In this document: piece by piece, positions 9,915-18,560 of the stretch
Position numbering within the stretch: position 1 is the first letter of the stretch
Layout of the letters: every line of letters starts with the position of its first letter
Assembly: GCA_947476305.1 (NCBI GenBank)
Contig: CANJQE010000008.1
Location: forward strand, 1-35,035
Reading direction: 5' to 3'
DNA length: 35,035 bases
Source: Legionellaceae bacterium
Lineage (GTDB): Bacteria > Pseudomonadota > Gammaproteobacteria > Legionellales > Legionellaceae
Program-made: the position numbers and the translations under genes
The notes under the pieces: model-generated
Told to the model about the DNA's origin: nothing
What the model saw: only the letters and a program-made list of their open reading frames with translations
Database searches by the model: none

Positions 9915-10766
9915 CTAAAGACCCATTGTACTTGCCGCCGGCTCTTCAGAAAATACTTCTTGATAAGTTCCTCTTATACCACCAAATACGCCACCAAAAT
10001 ATCCAGTAAACATATTATCCACACAATATCCACCAGTAAAATGACTCCGTGCTACTACTTCGCGGACATCAGGTTTGGTAACTCGAACAAAAGAGCTGCT
10101 CGCAGCGATACTGTCTTTTCTTTTGGTTAGAGCAGCAATAATTTCATCTGCAACCTTATCCAACTCTTTTTCTTGTTCCGCTTTTTCATTGTGTTTTTTA
10201 TTATTTATATAAAGATCAGAGCCTGTTGCATTACTTGCTGTATATTGAAAAAAGCCTGGTCCTACATAAAGATGCTCTTGCGCTATTACCTCTGCATGCG
10301 TGCGACCTCGTGTTTCTATATCACGATCAACTCGTCTTTGAACGATGTCGTTATAACTCTCTGTACTTACATTGACATTCAAGGCGTGTAGATCAGCAGG
10401 CATGTATTTTTGATAGAAATATTGTGCAAAAATGCCTTCTACTATAATTATTTCTGAGGAAGGAATTTCTTCTTCGCCAGAGCGTTTATTAGTTAAGAAT
10501 GAGAACAGTGGTTTTCGAATAGTCTTACCTGTACTTAAAGCAAGAACATGTTCTTGAAATAAATCTAAGTGGAGCATCTTTGGGGTATCGAAATTAGTCT
10601 GAAGACGAAACTCTTCGAGAGCAACGTGGTCTGGACGCTCCAGATAATAATCATCCATATTGAGTTTTTGAGCGCTGACACCGGCATCTTTTAATTTTTT
10701 TAATAAGTGCTGAGAGGCCCCTGTCTTTCCACTAGCTGAACCGCCACCTATAAACACAAAAATCAT
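9915..10766 (-). CDS. Uridine-kinase-like P-loop NTPase with C-terminal extension
   Basis: This is a 283-residue protein. The Walker A motif GGGSASGKTG lies at residues 7-16, followed by MDDYYLERPDH, which matches the DDFY segment of uridine kinases and phosphoribulokinases. NFDTPKMLHLDLF matches their substrate-binding NFDHP segment, VEGIFA is the conserved strand after it, and RRVDRDIETRGR matches the lid arginines. This supports phosphorylation of a nucleoside or similar small hydroxyl substrate. Canonical Udk is about 210 residues. The last 70 residues here, including a Gly/Phe-rich FTGYFGGVFGGIRGTY segment, are additional and unrecognised. It stands alone, convergent with pyk. Substrate is uncertain; annotation as uridine kinase would be by family only. 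Confidence 0.75.
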   Translation of the reverse strand: MIFVFIGGGSASGKTGASQHLLKKLKDAGVSAQKLNMDDYYLERPDHVALEEFRLQTNFDTPKMLHLDLFQEHVLALSTGKTIRKPLFSFLTNKRSGEEEIPSSEIIIVEGIFAQYFYQKYMPADLHALNVNVSTESYNDIVQRRVDRDIETRGRTHAEVIAQEHLYVGPGFFQYTASNATGSDLYINNKKHNEKAEQEKELDKVADEIIAALTKRKDSIAASSSFVRVTKPDVREVVARSHFTGGYCVDNMFTGYFGGVFGGIRGTYQEVFSEEPAASTMGL

Positions 10767-10826
10767 AATAATCCTTACAGTTATTAAGAAAAAATGAGTA
10801 CAAAAAACTTATTCAAACTAAAAACA

Positions 10827-11882
10827 CTAATCGTTCAGAATCATAAAATAGGCTTGTACATAATCAGGTAAATGGCGAGTAGCTGTAAGATAGGTTGTTT
10901 TCCCAGAAAAACTACCCGCTAAATAATCTACTTGGTATAAATTATTAGCAAACGCACCGCCTGTATCAGCCAAGATCCCCGCTTTGGAAATTAATCCCTT
11001 AGAAGGGGTTTTATATTGAATCAATAGTAATTTTCCTAAGCCTAATTGGGTTAAATCACCAGCAAAAGTTACGGTAGGATCGACAGTAATTTTATGATCT
11101 GCGTCTTTACCATAACCTTTAATACCATCTACTTGTTTGAAATACCAATAACGCTCCTGCTCATAAGGCCCTTTCCGTTTGTTATAAGCAATATTATTAC
11201 AGCGATGTACATTAAATATTTTTTTACCAATACGAGGGCCAAAATCTGCTACCACTGTTCCCTGTAATAAAGCAGCTTCCAAATCATCACGACTGAGATA
11301 GGCTAAAACCGGTGCTTTACCTTGCAAACCACCTTTGAGAATAGCCTGTTTCCCGTATTGAAAACGCGTCAACCGAGGTTGAGCATTCGCTTGTTCTAAA
11401 TTTAAGTCTTGTTCATCTTTAGGTAAGCCATATAAAGGATAAATCATAGTACCCTGCTTCCTAGTACTTGCTTTAGCTAGATGAACATAATATTTGGTCA
11501 TCAAAATTTTATCTTTTGGTAAATTTTTTAATAAAGGTTTTTGTGACGCTAATACGTTCACCTCTGTCATATCTGGATACCAGCGCACAAAAGTAAAATG
11601 TTGCTTAATAAAGGCAGGATCATTTAATTGCTGTTCATGGGCACAAATAAACTGCAAAGTAGCTTTTATTTTTTGCAAAGAAATCTTAATTACTTTACCT
11701 TCATGAATCACCTCAGGATCATAACTAGCACCTAGATTGAGATAAGCCACAGTATTTTTTGCCGTAGTACATAATTGTTTTTCATTAAATTGAAAACTAC
11801 CAGAAAAGCTAGGGGAGGAATTAATAAAATGAGGCGAGGCAAAAACACTAGAACAGAAAAAAAGAAGCAAGAACCGTTTCAT
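10827..11882 (-). CDS. Exported MltA/3D-domain-like protein
   Basis: The 351-residue protein starts with a signal peptide (MKRFLLLFFCSSVFASP). The middle (about residues 165-240) has TRFQYGKQAILKGGLQGK then APVLAYLSRDDLEAALLQG, resembling the segment of MltA-type lytic transglycosylases that reads as a small barrel domain. Near residue 305, ILADTGGAFANNLYQVDYLA resembles the DTGGA box of the 3D domain carrying the catalytic aspartate of MltA. It is therefore probably a periplasmic cell-wall-active protein or an inactive relative. The ATG shares one base with the stop codon of the upstream rocC-like gene, implying translational coupling. No lipobox cysteine is seen, unlike E. coli MltA, so it may be soluble. 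Confidence 0.6.
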   Translation of the reverse strand: MKRFLLLFFCSSVFASPHFINSSPSFSGSFQFNEKQLCTTAKNTVAYLNLGASYDPEVIHEGKVIKISLQKIKATLQFICAHEQQLNDPAFIKQHFTFVRWYPDMTEVNVLASQKPLLKNLPKDKILMTKYYVHLAKASTRKQGTMIYPLYGLPKDEQDLNLEQANAQPRLTRFQYGKQAILKGGLQGKAPVLAYLSRDDLEAALLQGTVVADFGPRIGKKIFNVHRCNNIAYNKRKGPYEQERYWYFKQVDGIKGYGKDADHKITVDPTVTFAGDLTQLGLGKLLLIQYKTPSKGLISKAGILADTGGAFANNLYQVDYLAGSFSGKTTYLTATRHLPDYVQAYFMILND

Positions 11883-12559
11883 TATTCTACCGCTTCTTTC
11901 TTTTCTTCTACTCGAGATAAACCTAATTTTTCTTTTAATCGCGCTACAGCACTGGGATCATATTGCTTTGTCGTTTTATGTTTTACAATGACCGGTGAGA
12001 CTTTAGCCGGTTGAGGAGCAGTATTTGATGTATATATGGAGCTGCGTGAAGGATACGTTGGAAAATAATCGTCCTGATCCTGCGTCATCGGACGAGGAGT
12101 TTTAACTTGTATTATACTGTGTGTTGGCGTGGCGGTGCTTTGTGGCGCTTTGCTAAATAACTTACGGGCATTACGTGCACTTTTCTCTACGCGTTTTCTA
12201 ATTTTTGCTGCAGCGCATTCTGCTTCTTCTAGGCTAACTTCGGCGATTTCATTTCCTTGCAAATCAATACGCATTTCTCGTGATTTTAAACAAGCCAAAT
12301 AATCAAGACGTCGTGTAAAGACTACCACTGCTTCTCTCAATTTACCTTTAGAAATTCCATCTGCAAGCGCTTTATCTGTCTCTTGGAAAATATCCTCCAT
12401 AATTCCTATTTTTAGAGGACGTATGCATAATGAATTATCAAAGGCTAAAGGGAATTGTACCGCAAGCCATTGTAAGGCCTGTATTCTTAGTTTTTTAGAA
12501 TTATTTTTTTGATTTTTATTAAGAACAGCGGTGCGTGGATGCAGCTCCTGTTGGCTCAT
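11882..12559 (-). CDS. rocC: ProQ/FinO-domain RNA chaperone, probable RocC
   Basis: This is a 225-residue protein. Residues about 20-120 match the FinO/ProQ fold: ALQWLAVQFPLAF, then RPLKIGIMEDIF, KGKLREAVVVFTRRLDYLAC, and MRIDLQGNEIAEVSLEEAE. The C-terminal half is basic, proline-rich and low complexity, ending in RLKEKLGLSRVEEKKEAVE. In L. pneumophila, the FinO-domain protein RocC binds the small RNA RocR and represses translation of DNA-uptake genes, limiting natural transformation. From memory RocC sits in the same neighbourhood as here, close to sidP and pyk, which supports the symbol. AAAGG precedes the ATG. It is the first gene of a two-gene unit with the MltA-like gene. A generic ProQ role is the alternative. 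Confidence 0.82.
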   Translation of the reverse strand: MSQQELHPRTAVLNKNQKNNSKKLRIQALQWLAVQFPLAFDNSLCIRPLKIGIMEDIFQETDKALADGISKGKLREAVVVFTRRLDYLACLKSREMRIDLQGNEIAEVSLEEAECAAAKIRKRVEKSARNARKLFSKAPQSTATPTHSIIQVKTPRPMTQDQDDYFPTYPSRSSIYTSNTAPQPAKVSPVIVKHKTTKQYDPSAVARLKEKLGLSRVEEKKEAVE

Positions 12560-12863
12560 TTTGGTACCTTTAATTTATGTAAATGAATTGAATCTGGATT
12601 TTCATAGTCGGAAACTAATATAAACAATGATAAAACTATTCGTCTTAGAAATGAGCGGACAATGTACAATGTTTAAGGTCAGTTTGCAAGCCTAAAATAC
12701 AAGATCTCGTTCATCAGACACTCCATTAAAAGGAAACAAACATAGTTACAACAAGGCTAATAAACTGACTGCGTGAAAAGTATATCGAGGATACTCAATA
12801 CGACTTCGCAAAAGACTCAGGATGAGTATATAATCATAAATCCTACCCAAAGACAGGTGCATT
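12560..12863. other. Divergent intergenic region between rocC and the small membrane gene
   Basis: About 300 bases separate rocC (minus) from the small plus-strand gene. It must contain promoters for both. A plausible plus-strand promoter is listed separately. I see no hairpin with a T-run and no repeat copy in it. Confidence 0.5.
12805..12834 (+). promoter_or_regulatory. Likely sigma-70 promoter for the Pmp3-like gene and dapB
   Basis: The -10 element is TATAAT at 12829-12834. A weak -35, TTCGCA at 12805-12810, lies 18 bases upstream. The gene starts about 30 bases later. Confidence 0.5.
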
Positions 12864-13037
12864 ATGAAGCGAATAACTATGTCCATTCTGGCGGTATTTT
12901 TTCCTTGGTTAGTTTTACTTATTAATGATAATCCAGGAGGTGCTATTGTTGCCTTAATAATGCAAGCCACTGTAATCGGTTGGCCTTTTGCATCAGTTTG
13001 GGCGTGGCGACAAATACACCCGAAAAAGCAACCATAA
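12864..13037 (+). CDS. Small YqaE/Pmp3-like membrane protein, 57 aa
   Basis: This short reading frame encodes 57 residues. It has two hydrophobic segments, ITMSILAVFFPWLVLLI and GGAIVALIMQATVIGWPFAS, followed by VWAWRQIHPKKQP. The spacing, the short loop and the tail resemble the Pmp3/YqaE (UPF0057) family of two-helix inner-membrane proteins, some of which respond to salt or membrane stress. A TATAAT box lies about 30 bases upstream and CAGG lies just before the ATG. dapB begins 22 bases after the stop, so both are probably cotranscribed. The family assignment is by pattern only. Confidence 0.6.
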   Translation: MKRITMSILAVFFPWLVLLINDNPGGAIVALIMQATVIGWPFASVWAWRQIHPKKQP

Positions 13038-13059
13038 TTTTGACTTTAAAGAGGATAAC

Positions 13060-13791
13060 ATGCAAATTCGAGTGATTGTAAATGGAGCAACCGGCAAAAT
13101 GGGTACTCTTGCCTGTACTACCTTAGAAAATCATCCTGAATTTGTTTTAGTGGCTCAATTAAATAAAAAAGATTCCTTAGCGGAAGCCATTAAGAGCACA
13201 GAGGCCCAAATAGTAGTTGATTTAACTCGAGCTGATTGTGTTTATGAAAATAGTTTCACTATTATTCAATCGGGTGCACGCCCCGTAATTGGTACTAGTG
13301 GCCTAGTAGCAGAGCAAGTCGAAGAGCTGAACAAACTTTGCAAAGGACAAAGACTTGGAGGCATTATTGCTCCCAATTTTTCTATTGGTGCTGTTTTAAT
13401 GATGATTTGCGCTGCAAAAGCAGCCGAATATCTATCAGAAGTTGAAATTATTGAGGCGCATCATCAACAAAAATTAGATGCTCCTTCCGGTACTGCTTTA
13501 AAAACGGCAGCTATGATTGCCGCTGCTCGCAAACATCCAAAAAATAAGCTGGCTCTTAAAGAGTTGGTATCTGGTGCTCGTGGTGGTACCTACGAAGAGA
13601 TTAATATTCATTCGCTGCGCTTACCCGGAATGCTTGCGCGTCAAGAAGTACTTTTTGGTAGCCTTGGAGAAACGCTATCAATTACTCATAATAGCATTGA
13701 TCGCCAATGTTTCATGCCTGGAATCATCTTAGCCTGTCAAAAAGTAATGCATTTAAATCATTTAATTTATGGTTTAGAGCATGTTCTTTAA
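13060..13791 (+). CDS. dapB: 4-hydroxy-tetrahydrodipicolinate reductase
   Basis: The enzyme performs the second committed step of lysine and meso-diaminopimelate synthesis, reducing the dipicolinate precursor with NAD(P)H. The protein has 243 residues. The nucleotide-binding motif GATGKMG is at residues 9-15. The catalytic and substrate-binding signature HHQQKLDAPSGTA starts at His134. The C-terminal GMLARQEVLFGSLGETLSI and CFMPGIILAC segments match the family. I chose the ATG at 13060 because GAGG lies six bases upstream and the nucleotide-binding fold then starts immediately; the frame is open further upstream, but those codons overlap the preceding small gene. At 243 residues it is a little shorter than E. 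coli DapB (273). Confidence 0.92.
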   Translation: MQIRVIVNGATGKMGTLACTTLENHPEFVLVAQLNKKDSLAEAIKSTEAQIVVDLTRADCVYENSFTIIQSGARPVIGTSGLVAEQVEELNKLCKGQRLGGIIAPNFSIGAVLMMICAAKAAEYLSEVEIIEAHHQQKLDAPSGTALKTAAMIAAARKHPKNKLALKELVSGARGGTYEEINIHSLRLPGMLARQEVLFGSLGETLSITHNSIDRQCFMPGIILACQKVMHLNHLIYGLEHVL

Positions 13792-13831
13792 ACTTTTGCT
13801 CAACTAAAATATAGCGTTTTCCTACAATGAC

Positions 13832-13850
13832 CTGGTTGCATAGCAACCAG
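13832..13850 (+). terminator. Possible terminator hairpin after dapB
   Basis: A perfect 8-base stem, CTGGTTGC with GCAACCAG, encloses a three-base loop 40 bases after the dapB stop. The following sequence has only short T-runs, so termination strength is uncertain. It lies between the convergent dapB and sidP ends. Confidence 0.4.
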
Positions 13851-13965
13851 ACCATTTACTTTACGTTGGCATAGATACAATGACTCAATAAACTATAAAT
13901 TATAGTAAGTGTTCCGGGTGAGACCATGACTCAAAGATGGCCTTCCCTACGTTCAGCATGAACGC

Positions 13966-16659
13966 TTACAAATTATAAGCCACAGATTCATCGTCACTTG
14001 ATGACGGACTTATCCTTGCCGCATGGCTTGCTTTCGCGTTTTCGAACAACTCAGTCCACACTTTTATTATTAAAGCGCTATGCTCTACTAAACCATGATC
14101 TGGAGTCACTTTACATAGGCCTCGAATACCATCATATACAGATACCGTTGCATTTTTACGCTTGTCATTGAGAGGGCGTTGCAGAACAATGGAAATGATT
14201 TTCGCTAAGCGCTGAATATTGTTATCTCCAGCCAATTCATTATGCATTAAAGCTCTTATTGCTTCGATGCCTTCAGGAAGAGTGGATGAATCTAAAAATA
14301 GTAGGCTGCGTGCTACTTTTGTGCGTGTAGGCACTTCGAATAAACGAGCTTGATCAATTAATTTATACAATGCATCATATATGGCCCTGCATAAAGGCTC
14401 ACCTAACTGTTTGCAAATTAATCTTGTATTAAGTTCAAGCTCTGGAGTGATAACTTCTGAGTGTGTTATAAAAATATGTTTTACTTCATTATCAGTAGCT
14501 AAGCGGTCATCATGACGCAATCCGTGCTCATCGCCAAGACGACGATTAATTTCACTACAAATATCTTTAGGCAAATACCACTTCGGCGTTTTAATCCCAT
14601 CTGAGCCAGGCGCATTTTGACCAGCCAATTCATGCTGATGACGAGACAAATAAAGATCAGCCACAATAGTAACAAATCTTTTCCTAGCTAATTCGCCATC
14701 AGTAAAGGTAGGCCAAACTCCGTAACGAGCCTTATAAATTAACATTGAGTCAGTATGAATTAACTCTATTGCTTTTCTATCTTTACCGCTGACACAAGAA
14801 CCATAGGGGTAGCCCTTTTTGTTAAGAATAATTAATTGCTCTAATGAACTTAAAAATAACTCTCTTCCTTGATAGTCAAATACAGTAGCTGAACCCATGG
14901 AAGAATTAAGCACACTGGTGTATTCAGCTATTAACTCGCCAATATCATTTTTCTTGGCATGGAATTTAGGTAACTGCTTTTGCAACGCTAAAAGTCTTGC
15001 TTGAGCAAAAAGCATGGTTTCGGCTGGGCTTGGTTTTTTAGTGCTTGCCTCTGATAAAATTGCTGGTTTTACTTGACGCTTTTCCTGCTCTTTTAAACGG
15101 CTAATTTCTTGCTCTACGCTATTAATTTGCTGTTGTACTTCATCAATAAACTCCAAAACAGCTTCCACATCGCGAATTAACTTTACGCTGTCTTCATCAT
15201 CTCCTTCGGTATAATAATAACGTTTGGCTACATTAAAGGGATGATTATGTTGATGAGTTCTAGTCGCATATTTACTACCAAGCACTGTTGATCTTAATTC
15301 ATCGTATAATTCTTTATCAGGTGGTAGTTCAGGCAAATAGGGCGTAAGTAGAGAAGGAATATATTCACCAATACCCAAAGGACTGATGAGGGTTTGTAAT
15401 AAGAGCTCTTGATCTTCAGCAGCATAACGCATTACTTGTTCTAAATTAGAAATACTATGACGCTGTCGAACTGCTTTTGGTAACTTAGCTTTAATCAAAT
15501 CTCGACTGACAATATGGCTTGAACGATAACGCCTATCTGATAATTCTTGAGCTTCCCCTTCCGTATTAATTCGCACTATACGGTGAGAGGCAAAATTAGC
15601 GGGTGCAGGCAAGGTACGATGACGACTTGATAGGAAAAAAACCGCGTCTTCTATTTTAGCTGCATTCACAACTACATGCTTTAAGAAACCCTGCTGCAAT
15701 TTGCTTAATAATAAATACCATTGGGGGAGAGTAATCACCCGGTTTAGTTCCAATTTAAATGAAGCATTGGTATTTTTTTCTGTTAAAAAAGTTTGAAATG
15801 CAGTAATGGCGCCTTCTAAATCACCTGATTTACCTGCTAAAATTTTTAGCATTTGCTGTTTGGCTTTACTTATTTTATTAAACCAATCAGGTAGGGGAAA
15901 TTCTTGCTTATGGATTTTTTCTAAATCCGCTGACCAATTTGAAGCGACTCCTCTTATTTTAGGTAAATCCTCTAACAAGGCTTGTAGATCCGCAATTAAA
16001 ACCTCAGGAGTTACCGAGTTGACCCCTAAATTACATAAATAGGCTTGCTCTTCTGCTTGCAAATTAGAGAACCAAGAGGGCGTCAAGGGAAAAGCTTTGG
16101 TCTTAAGATCGCTTAGTTCTTCAAGCCATTTATCATAATAAGCAGGAAGTGCTTCATCGATTTGTAAAACATATTCAGAGCCTCTACCGAAATCCATAGC
16201 GCTCAAAGTAGCGGTATTAGGCCGTCCTTTACTCATTAATACATATTGTTCTGCTTCATTTAAACAAGCAATTGCCTTTTCTGTACGTTCAGAATCGTTG
16301 TCAGACCAGGGCCAAGCTATTTGAATAGCACTGACTAAAGCGCCAGTAAATTTTTCTAATTCTTTATGTAGCTCATCAAACTTTACTTTATCTAAATCGC
16401 AAGCTGCCATCGCTTCATCAGCATAGGTTTTTAAGGTTTGTTTAGTGAGATGGGTAAATTTAGGATCTAAGGAGTGGGCTTCTAAAATAAACGAGTAGGC
16501 GGCGTGTAAGCTTTCAATACGTTGTTTGATACTATTTGCATAATTAGGTTTGGCTTGAAAGGTTTTTACTGTATATCCGGGTAATAACTCTTCTAATTTA
16601 CTAGATAACGCAGGTGATAATACTGTGCCATCCAAAACACGTAAAATTGTTTTTCCCAT
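13966..16659 (-). CDS. sidP: SidP-like Dot/Icm effector, phosphoinositide phosphatase
   Basis: This is an 897-residue protein. Its key motif is CVSGKDR at residues 622-628, the CX5R P-loop of cysteine phosphatases. The SGKDR form is shared with SopB/IpgD and with the Legionella effectors SidF and SidP. SidP of L. pneumophila removes the 3-phosphate of PI3P and PI(3,5)P2, and its gene lies next to mmsA, as here. After the P-loop come a helical region with YKARYGVWPTF and then a helical C-terminal domain (about 730-870). Residues 500-560 look like a coiled coil. The C-terminus is Ser- and acid-rich (SPSSSDDESVAYNL), consistent with a Dot/Icm export signal. There is no signal peptide. The N-terminal 400 residues are helical without a recognised domain. 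Activity on phosphoinositides is inferred. Confidence 0.82.
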   Translation of the reverse strand: MGKTILRVLDGTVLSPALSSKLEELLPGYTVKTFQAKPNYANSIKQRIESLHAAYSFILEAHSLDPKFTHLTKQTLKTYADEAMAACDLDKVKFDELHKELEKFTGALVSAIQIAWPWSDNDSERTEKAIACLNEAEQYVLMSKGRPNTATLSAMDFGRGSEYVLQIDEALPAYYDKWLEELSDLKTKAFPLTPSWFSNLQAEEQAYLCNLGVNSVTPEVLIADLQALLEDLPKIRGVASNWSADLEKIHKQEFPLPDWFNKISKAKQQMLKILAGKSGDLEGAITAFQTFLTEKNTNASFKLELNRVITLPQWYLLLSKLQQGFLKHVVVNAAKIEDAVFFLSSRHRTLPAPANFASHRIVRINTEGEAQELSDRRYRSSHIVSRDLIKAKLPKAVRQRHSISNLEQVMRYAAEDQELLLQTLISPLGIGEYIPSLLTPYLPELPPDKELYDELRSTVLGSKYATRTHQHNHPFNVAKRYYYTEGDDEDSVKLIRDVEAVLEFIDEVQQQINSVEQEISRLKEQEKRQVKPAILSEASTKKPSPAETMLFAQARLLALQKQLPKFHAKKNDIGELIAEYTSVLNSSMGSATVFDYQGRELFLSSLEQLIILNKKGYPYGSCVSGKDRKAIELIHTDSMLIYKARYGVWPTFTDGELARKRFVTIVADLYLSRHQHELAGQNAPGSDGIKTPKWYLPKDICSEINRRLGDEHGLRHDDRLATDNEVKHIFITHSEVITPELELNTRLICKQLGEPLCRAIYDALYKLIDQARLFEVPTRTKVARSLLFLDSSTLPEGIEAIRALMHNELAGDNNIQRLAKIISIVLQRPLNDKRKNATVSVYDGIRGLCKVTPDHGLVEHSALIIKVWTELFENAKASHAARISPSSSDDESVAYNL

Positions 16660-17047
16660 AGCTTAGTCCCTTACTGCTTTTTTCTCCATTATTGTATAAA
16701 TAATTCAATCATACAATTACTTAAACACAATAATTAATTATTTAATTTAAGATGACAAAAGCTCAATAGTTTTATCAATAGTTTTAATAGACAGGACTTA
16801 CAAAAACCCCAAGGTCGAGGCAAAAGGAATTTTTAATGAGGGAATTTAGATTAACTAAATGACTGAATTAAAAATTTCTTTTAACGAAGAGATTGGGAGT
16901 TTTTCGTAAGTCCTGATAGACTTAGTTCATGCTAAACTAAGGTTCATTCGAGGAAAATCATTTCTTCAATACCTGTGTATCATCCTTTTTATCATATCTT
17001 CGAACTAGGATGATTAAGCCTTCTCTCATAATAAAAGGAGTTTTAAT
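16660..17047. other. Divergent intergenic region between sidP and mmsA
   Basis: These 388 bases hold a MITE-like element (16792-16915). On the sidP side lies very AT-rich sequence, probably its promoter. On the mmsA side, ATCATCC and GGATGAT form a 7-base inverted pair (about 16979-17013) upstream of the AAAGGAG ribosome-binding site of mmsA. No gene is evident. Confidence 0.6.
16792..16915. repeat. MITE-like inverted-repeat element, copy 1
   Basis: A 124-base element starts with CAGGACTTAC and ends with GTAAGTCCTG. The terminal inverted repeats extend about 18-20 bases with a few mismatches. Inside, AATTTTTAAT pairs with ATTAAAAATT around a central loop. ATAGA flanks both ends (16787-16791 and 16916-16920), as expected for a 5-base target duplication. 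It has no coding capacity. It shares CCAAGGTCGAGGCAAAA, AATGAC-GAATTAAAAA, AGATTGGG and TTTCGTAAGTCCTG with copy 2 at 26911-27033. Confidence 0.85.
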
Positions 17048-18544
17048 ATGGGTTACACTGTGCCCCACCATATCAATGGTCAAATTGTTACTGAAACCAA
17101 TACCGAAGGACAAGCCCTTTATAATCCAGCAACCGGAGAAGCAATCGGAGAAGTTAATTTTGCTTCGAAATCAACTTGTGATAAAACAGTCGCCATTGCG
17201 AAAGAAGCAGGAATCTCTTGGTCACAAACCCCTGCCATTAAAAGAGCACGTATCTTATTTCGTTTCCGCGAATTATTAGAAAAATACCATAATGATTTAG
17301 CACGTATTGTAACTCGCGAGCATGGAAAAACCATAGAGGATGCAAAAGGATCTATAGCCCGTGCTATTGAAGTAGTTGAATTACATTGTGGCCTAGTCAA
17401 TCAGTTAAAAGGTGATTTTTCTGCTAATGTGGCCAGTCATATTGATTGCCATACCTTAAGACAGCCCTTAGGCGTTTGTGCCGGAGTCTCACCTTTTAAT
17501 TTTCCAGTGATGGTGCCCGTTTGGATGATGATTCCTGCTATTGCCTGTGGTAATACGTTTATTCTTAAGCCCTCCGAGCAAGACCCATCGGCCCCTATTC
17601 GTCTTTTAGAATTATTAACCGAAGCAGGCCTGCCACCAGGCGTTGCCAATTGTTTGCAAGGTAATAAAAACACCGTAGAGCAATTATTAGCACATCCTGA
17701 TATTGCTGCCTTTACTGCAGTAGCTTCTACTCCAGTAGCACAAAGTATTTATTCTACAGCAACAGCCTATGGCAAACGTGCTCATACTTTTGGTGGTGCG
17801 AAAAACCACTGCGTAGTGATGCCAGATGCTGATCTAGATCAAGCTGCAAATGCTATTGTCGGAGCAGCTTATGGCTCAGCAGGAGAACGCTGTATGGCAA
17901 TATCAGTGGTCGTTACTGTGGGCAATGAAACTGCCGATGCTTTAATCGCTAAATTAGCACCACAAATTCGAGCAATGCGTATTGATGCTGGGGATGTTCC
18001 TGGAGCTGATATGGGCCCCTTAATCAGTAGCATACACCGAGAGCGTGTATTAGCTGCTGTAGAAAAAGGGGTGCAAGAGGGTGCTCGTTTAATTATTGAT
18101 GGACGCGGCTTCAAACATCCTCAATATTCACAAGGCTTTTATATGGGACCTTGTTTGTTTGATGAGGTTAATGAGGAAATGTCCGTTTATCAAAATGAAC
18201 TATTTGGCCCGGTACTGGTTATCGTGCGCGTGAACAGTTTTGAAGAGGCTTTAAACTTAGTCAATCGACATCAATACGGTAATGGCACCGCTATTTTTAC
18301 TCGTGATGGTTTCTATGCTCGGGAATACAGTCAACGAGTTCAAGTAGGCATGGTTGGTATTAATATTCCTATTCCTGTTCCCATTGCGAATCATCCTTTT
18401 GGCGGATGGAAGCGCTCTGCTTTTGGCGATACCAATATGCATGGGGAAGAGAGTATTAATTTTTACACTCGGCGCAAGACAGTAACCAGTAAATGGCCAG
18501 TAACCGAATTAAAAGAAAGTGCATTTGTTATGCCCACTCATTAA
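17048..18544 (+). CDS. mmsA: Methylmalonate-semialdehyde dehydrogenase (CoA-acylating)
   Basis: This enzyme converts methylmalonate semialdehyde to propionyl-CoA at the end of valine catabolism. It has 498 residues, the usual length. The catalytic cysteine is Cys282 in GSAGERCMAIS. CAGVSPFNFPVMVPVWMM and HTFGGAKNHCVVMPDAD are characteristic of MmsA rather than of general aldehyde dehydrogenases, as is the CoA-using family ending NHPFGGWKRSAFGD. The start is well supported by AAAGGAG seven bases upstream of the ATG. The mmsB start codon lies 16 bases after the stop, so mmsA, mmsB and the following ligase gene form one operon. Confidence 0.95.
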   Translation: MGYTVPHHINGQIVTETNTEGQALYNPATGEAIGEVNFASKSTCDKTVAIAKEAGISWSQTPAIKRARILFRFRELLEKYHNDLARIVTREHGKTIEDAKGSIARAIEVVELHCGLVNQLKGDFSANVASHIDCHTLRQPLGVCAGVSPFNFPVMVPVWMMIPAIACGNTFILKPSEQDPSAPIRLLELLTEAGLPPGVANCLQGNKNTVEQLLAHPDIAAFTAVASTPVAQSIYSTATAYGKRAHTFGGAKNHCVVMPDADLDQAANAIVGAAYGSAGERCMAISVVVTVGNETADALIAKLAPQIRAMRIDAGDVPGADMGPLISSIHRERVLAAVEKGVQEGARLIIDGRGFKHPQYSQGFYMGPCLFDEVNEEMSVYQNELFGPVLVIVRVNSFEEALNLVNRHQYGNGTAIFTRDGFYAREYSQRVQVGMVGINIPIPVPIANHPFGGWKRSAFGDTNMHGEESINFYTRRKTVTSKWPVTELKESAFVMPTH

Positions 18545-18560
18545 GGAAAAGGAGTTTAAA

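Noticed and set aside
16792..16915. Reading the two CAGGACTTAC elements as a complete insertion sequence
   Set aside because: At 124 bases they have no room for a transposase and no open frame, so only a non-autonomous element or structured repeat is supported.
17010..17279. Plus-strand open frame of 89 codons overlapping the start of mmsA
   Set aside because: It overlaps mmsA in another frame, with Lys/Pro-rich sequence and no family match; mmsA has the strong ribosome-binding site.
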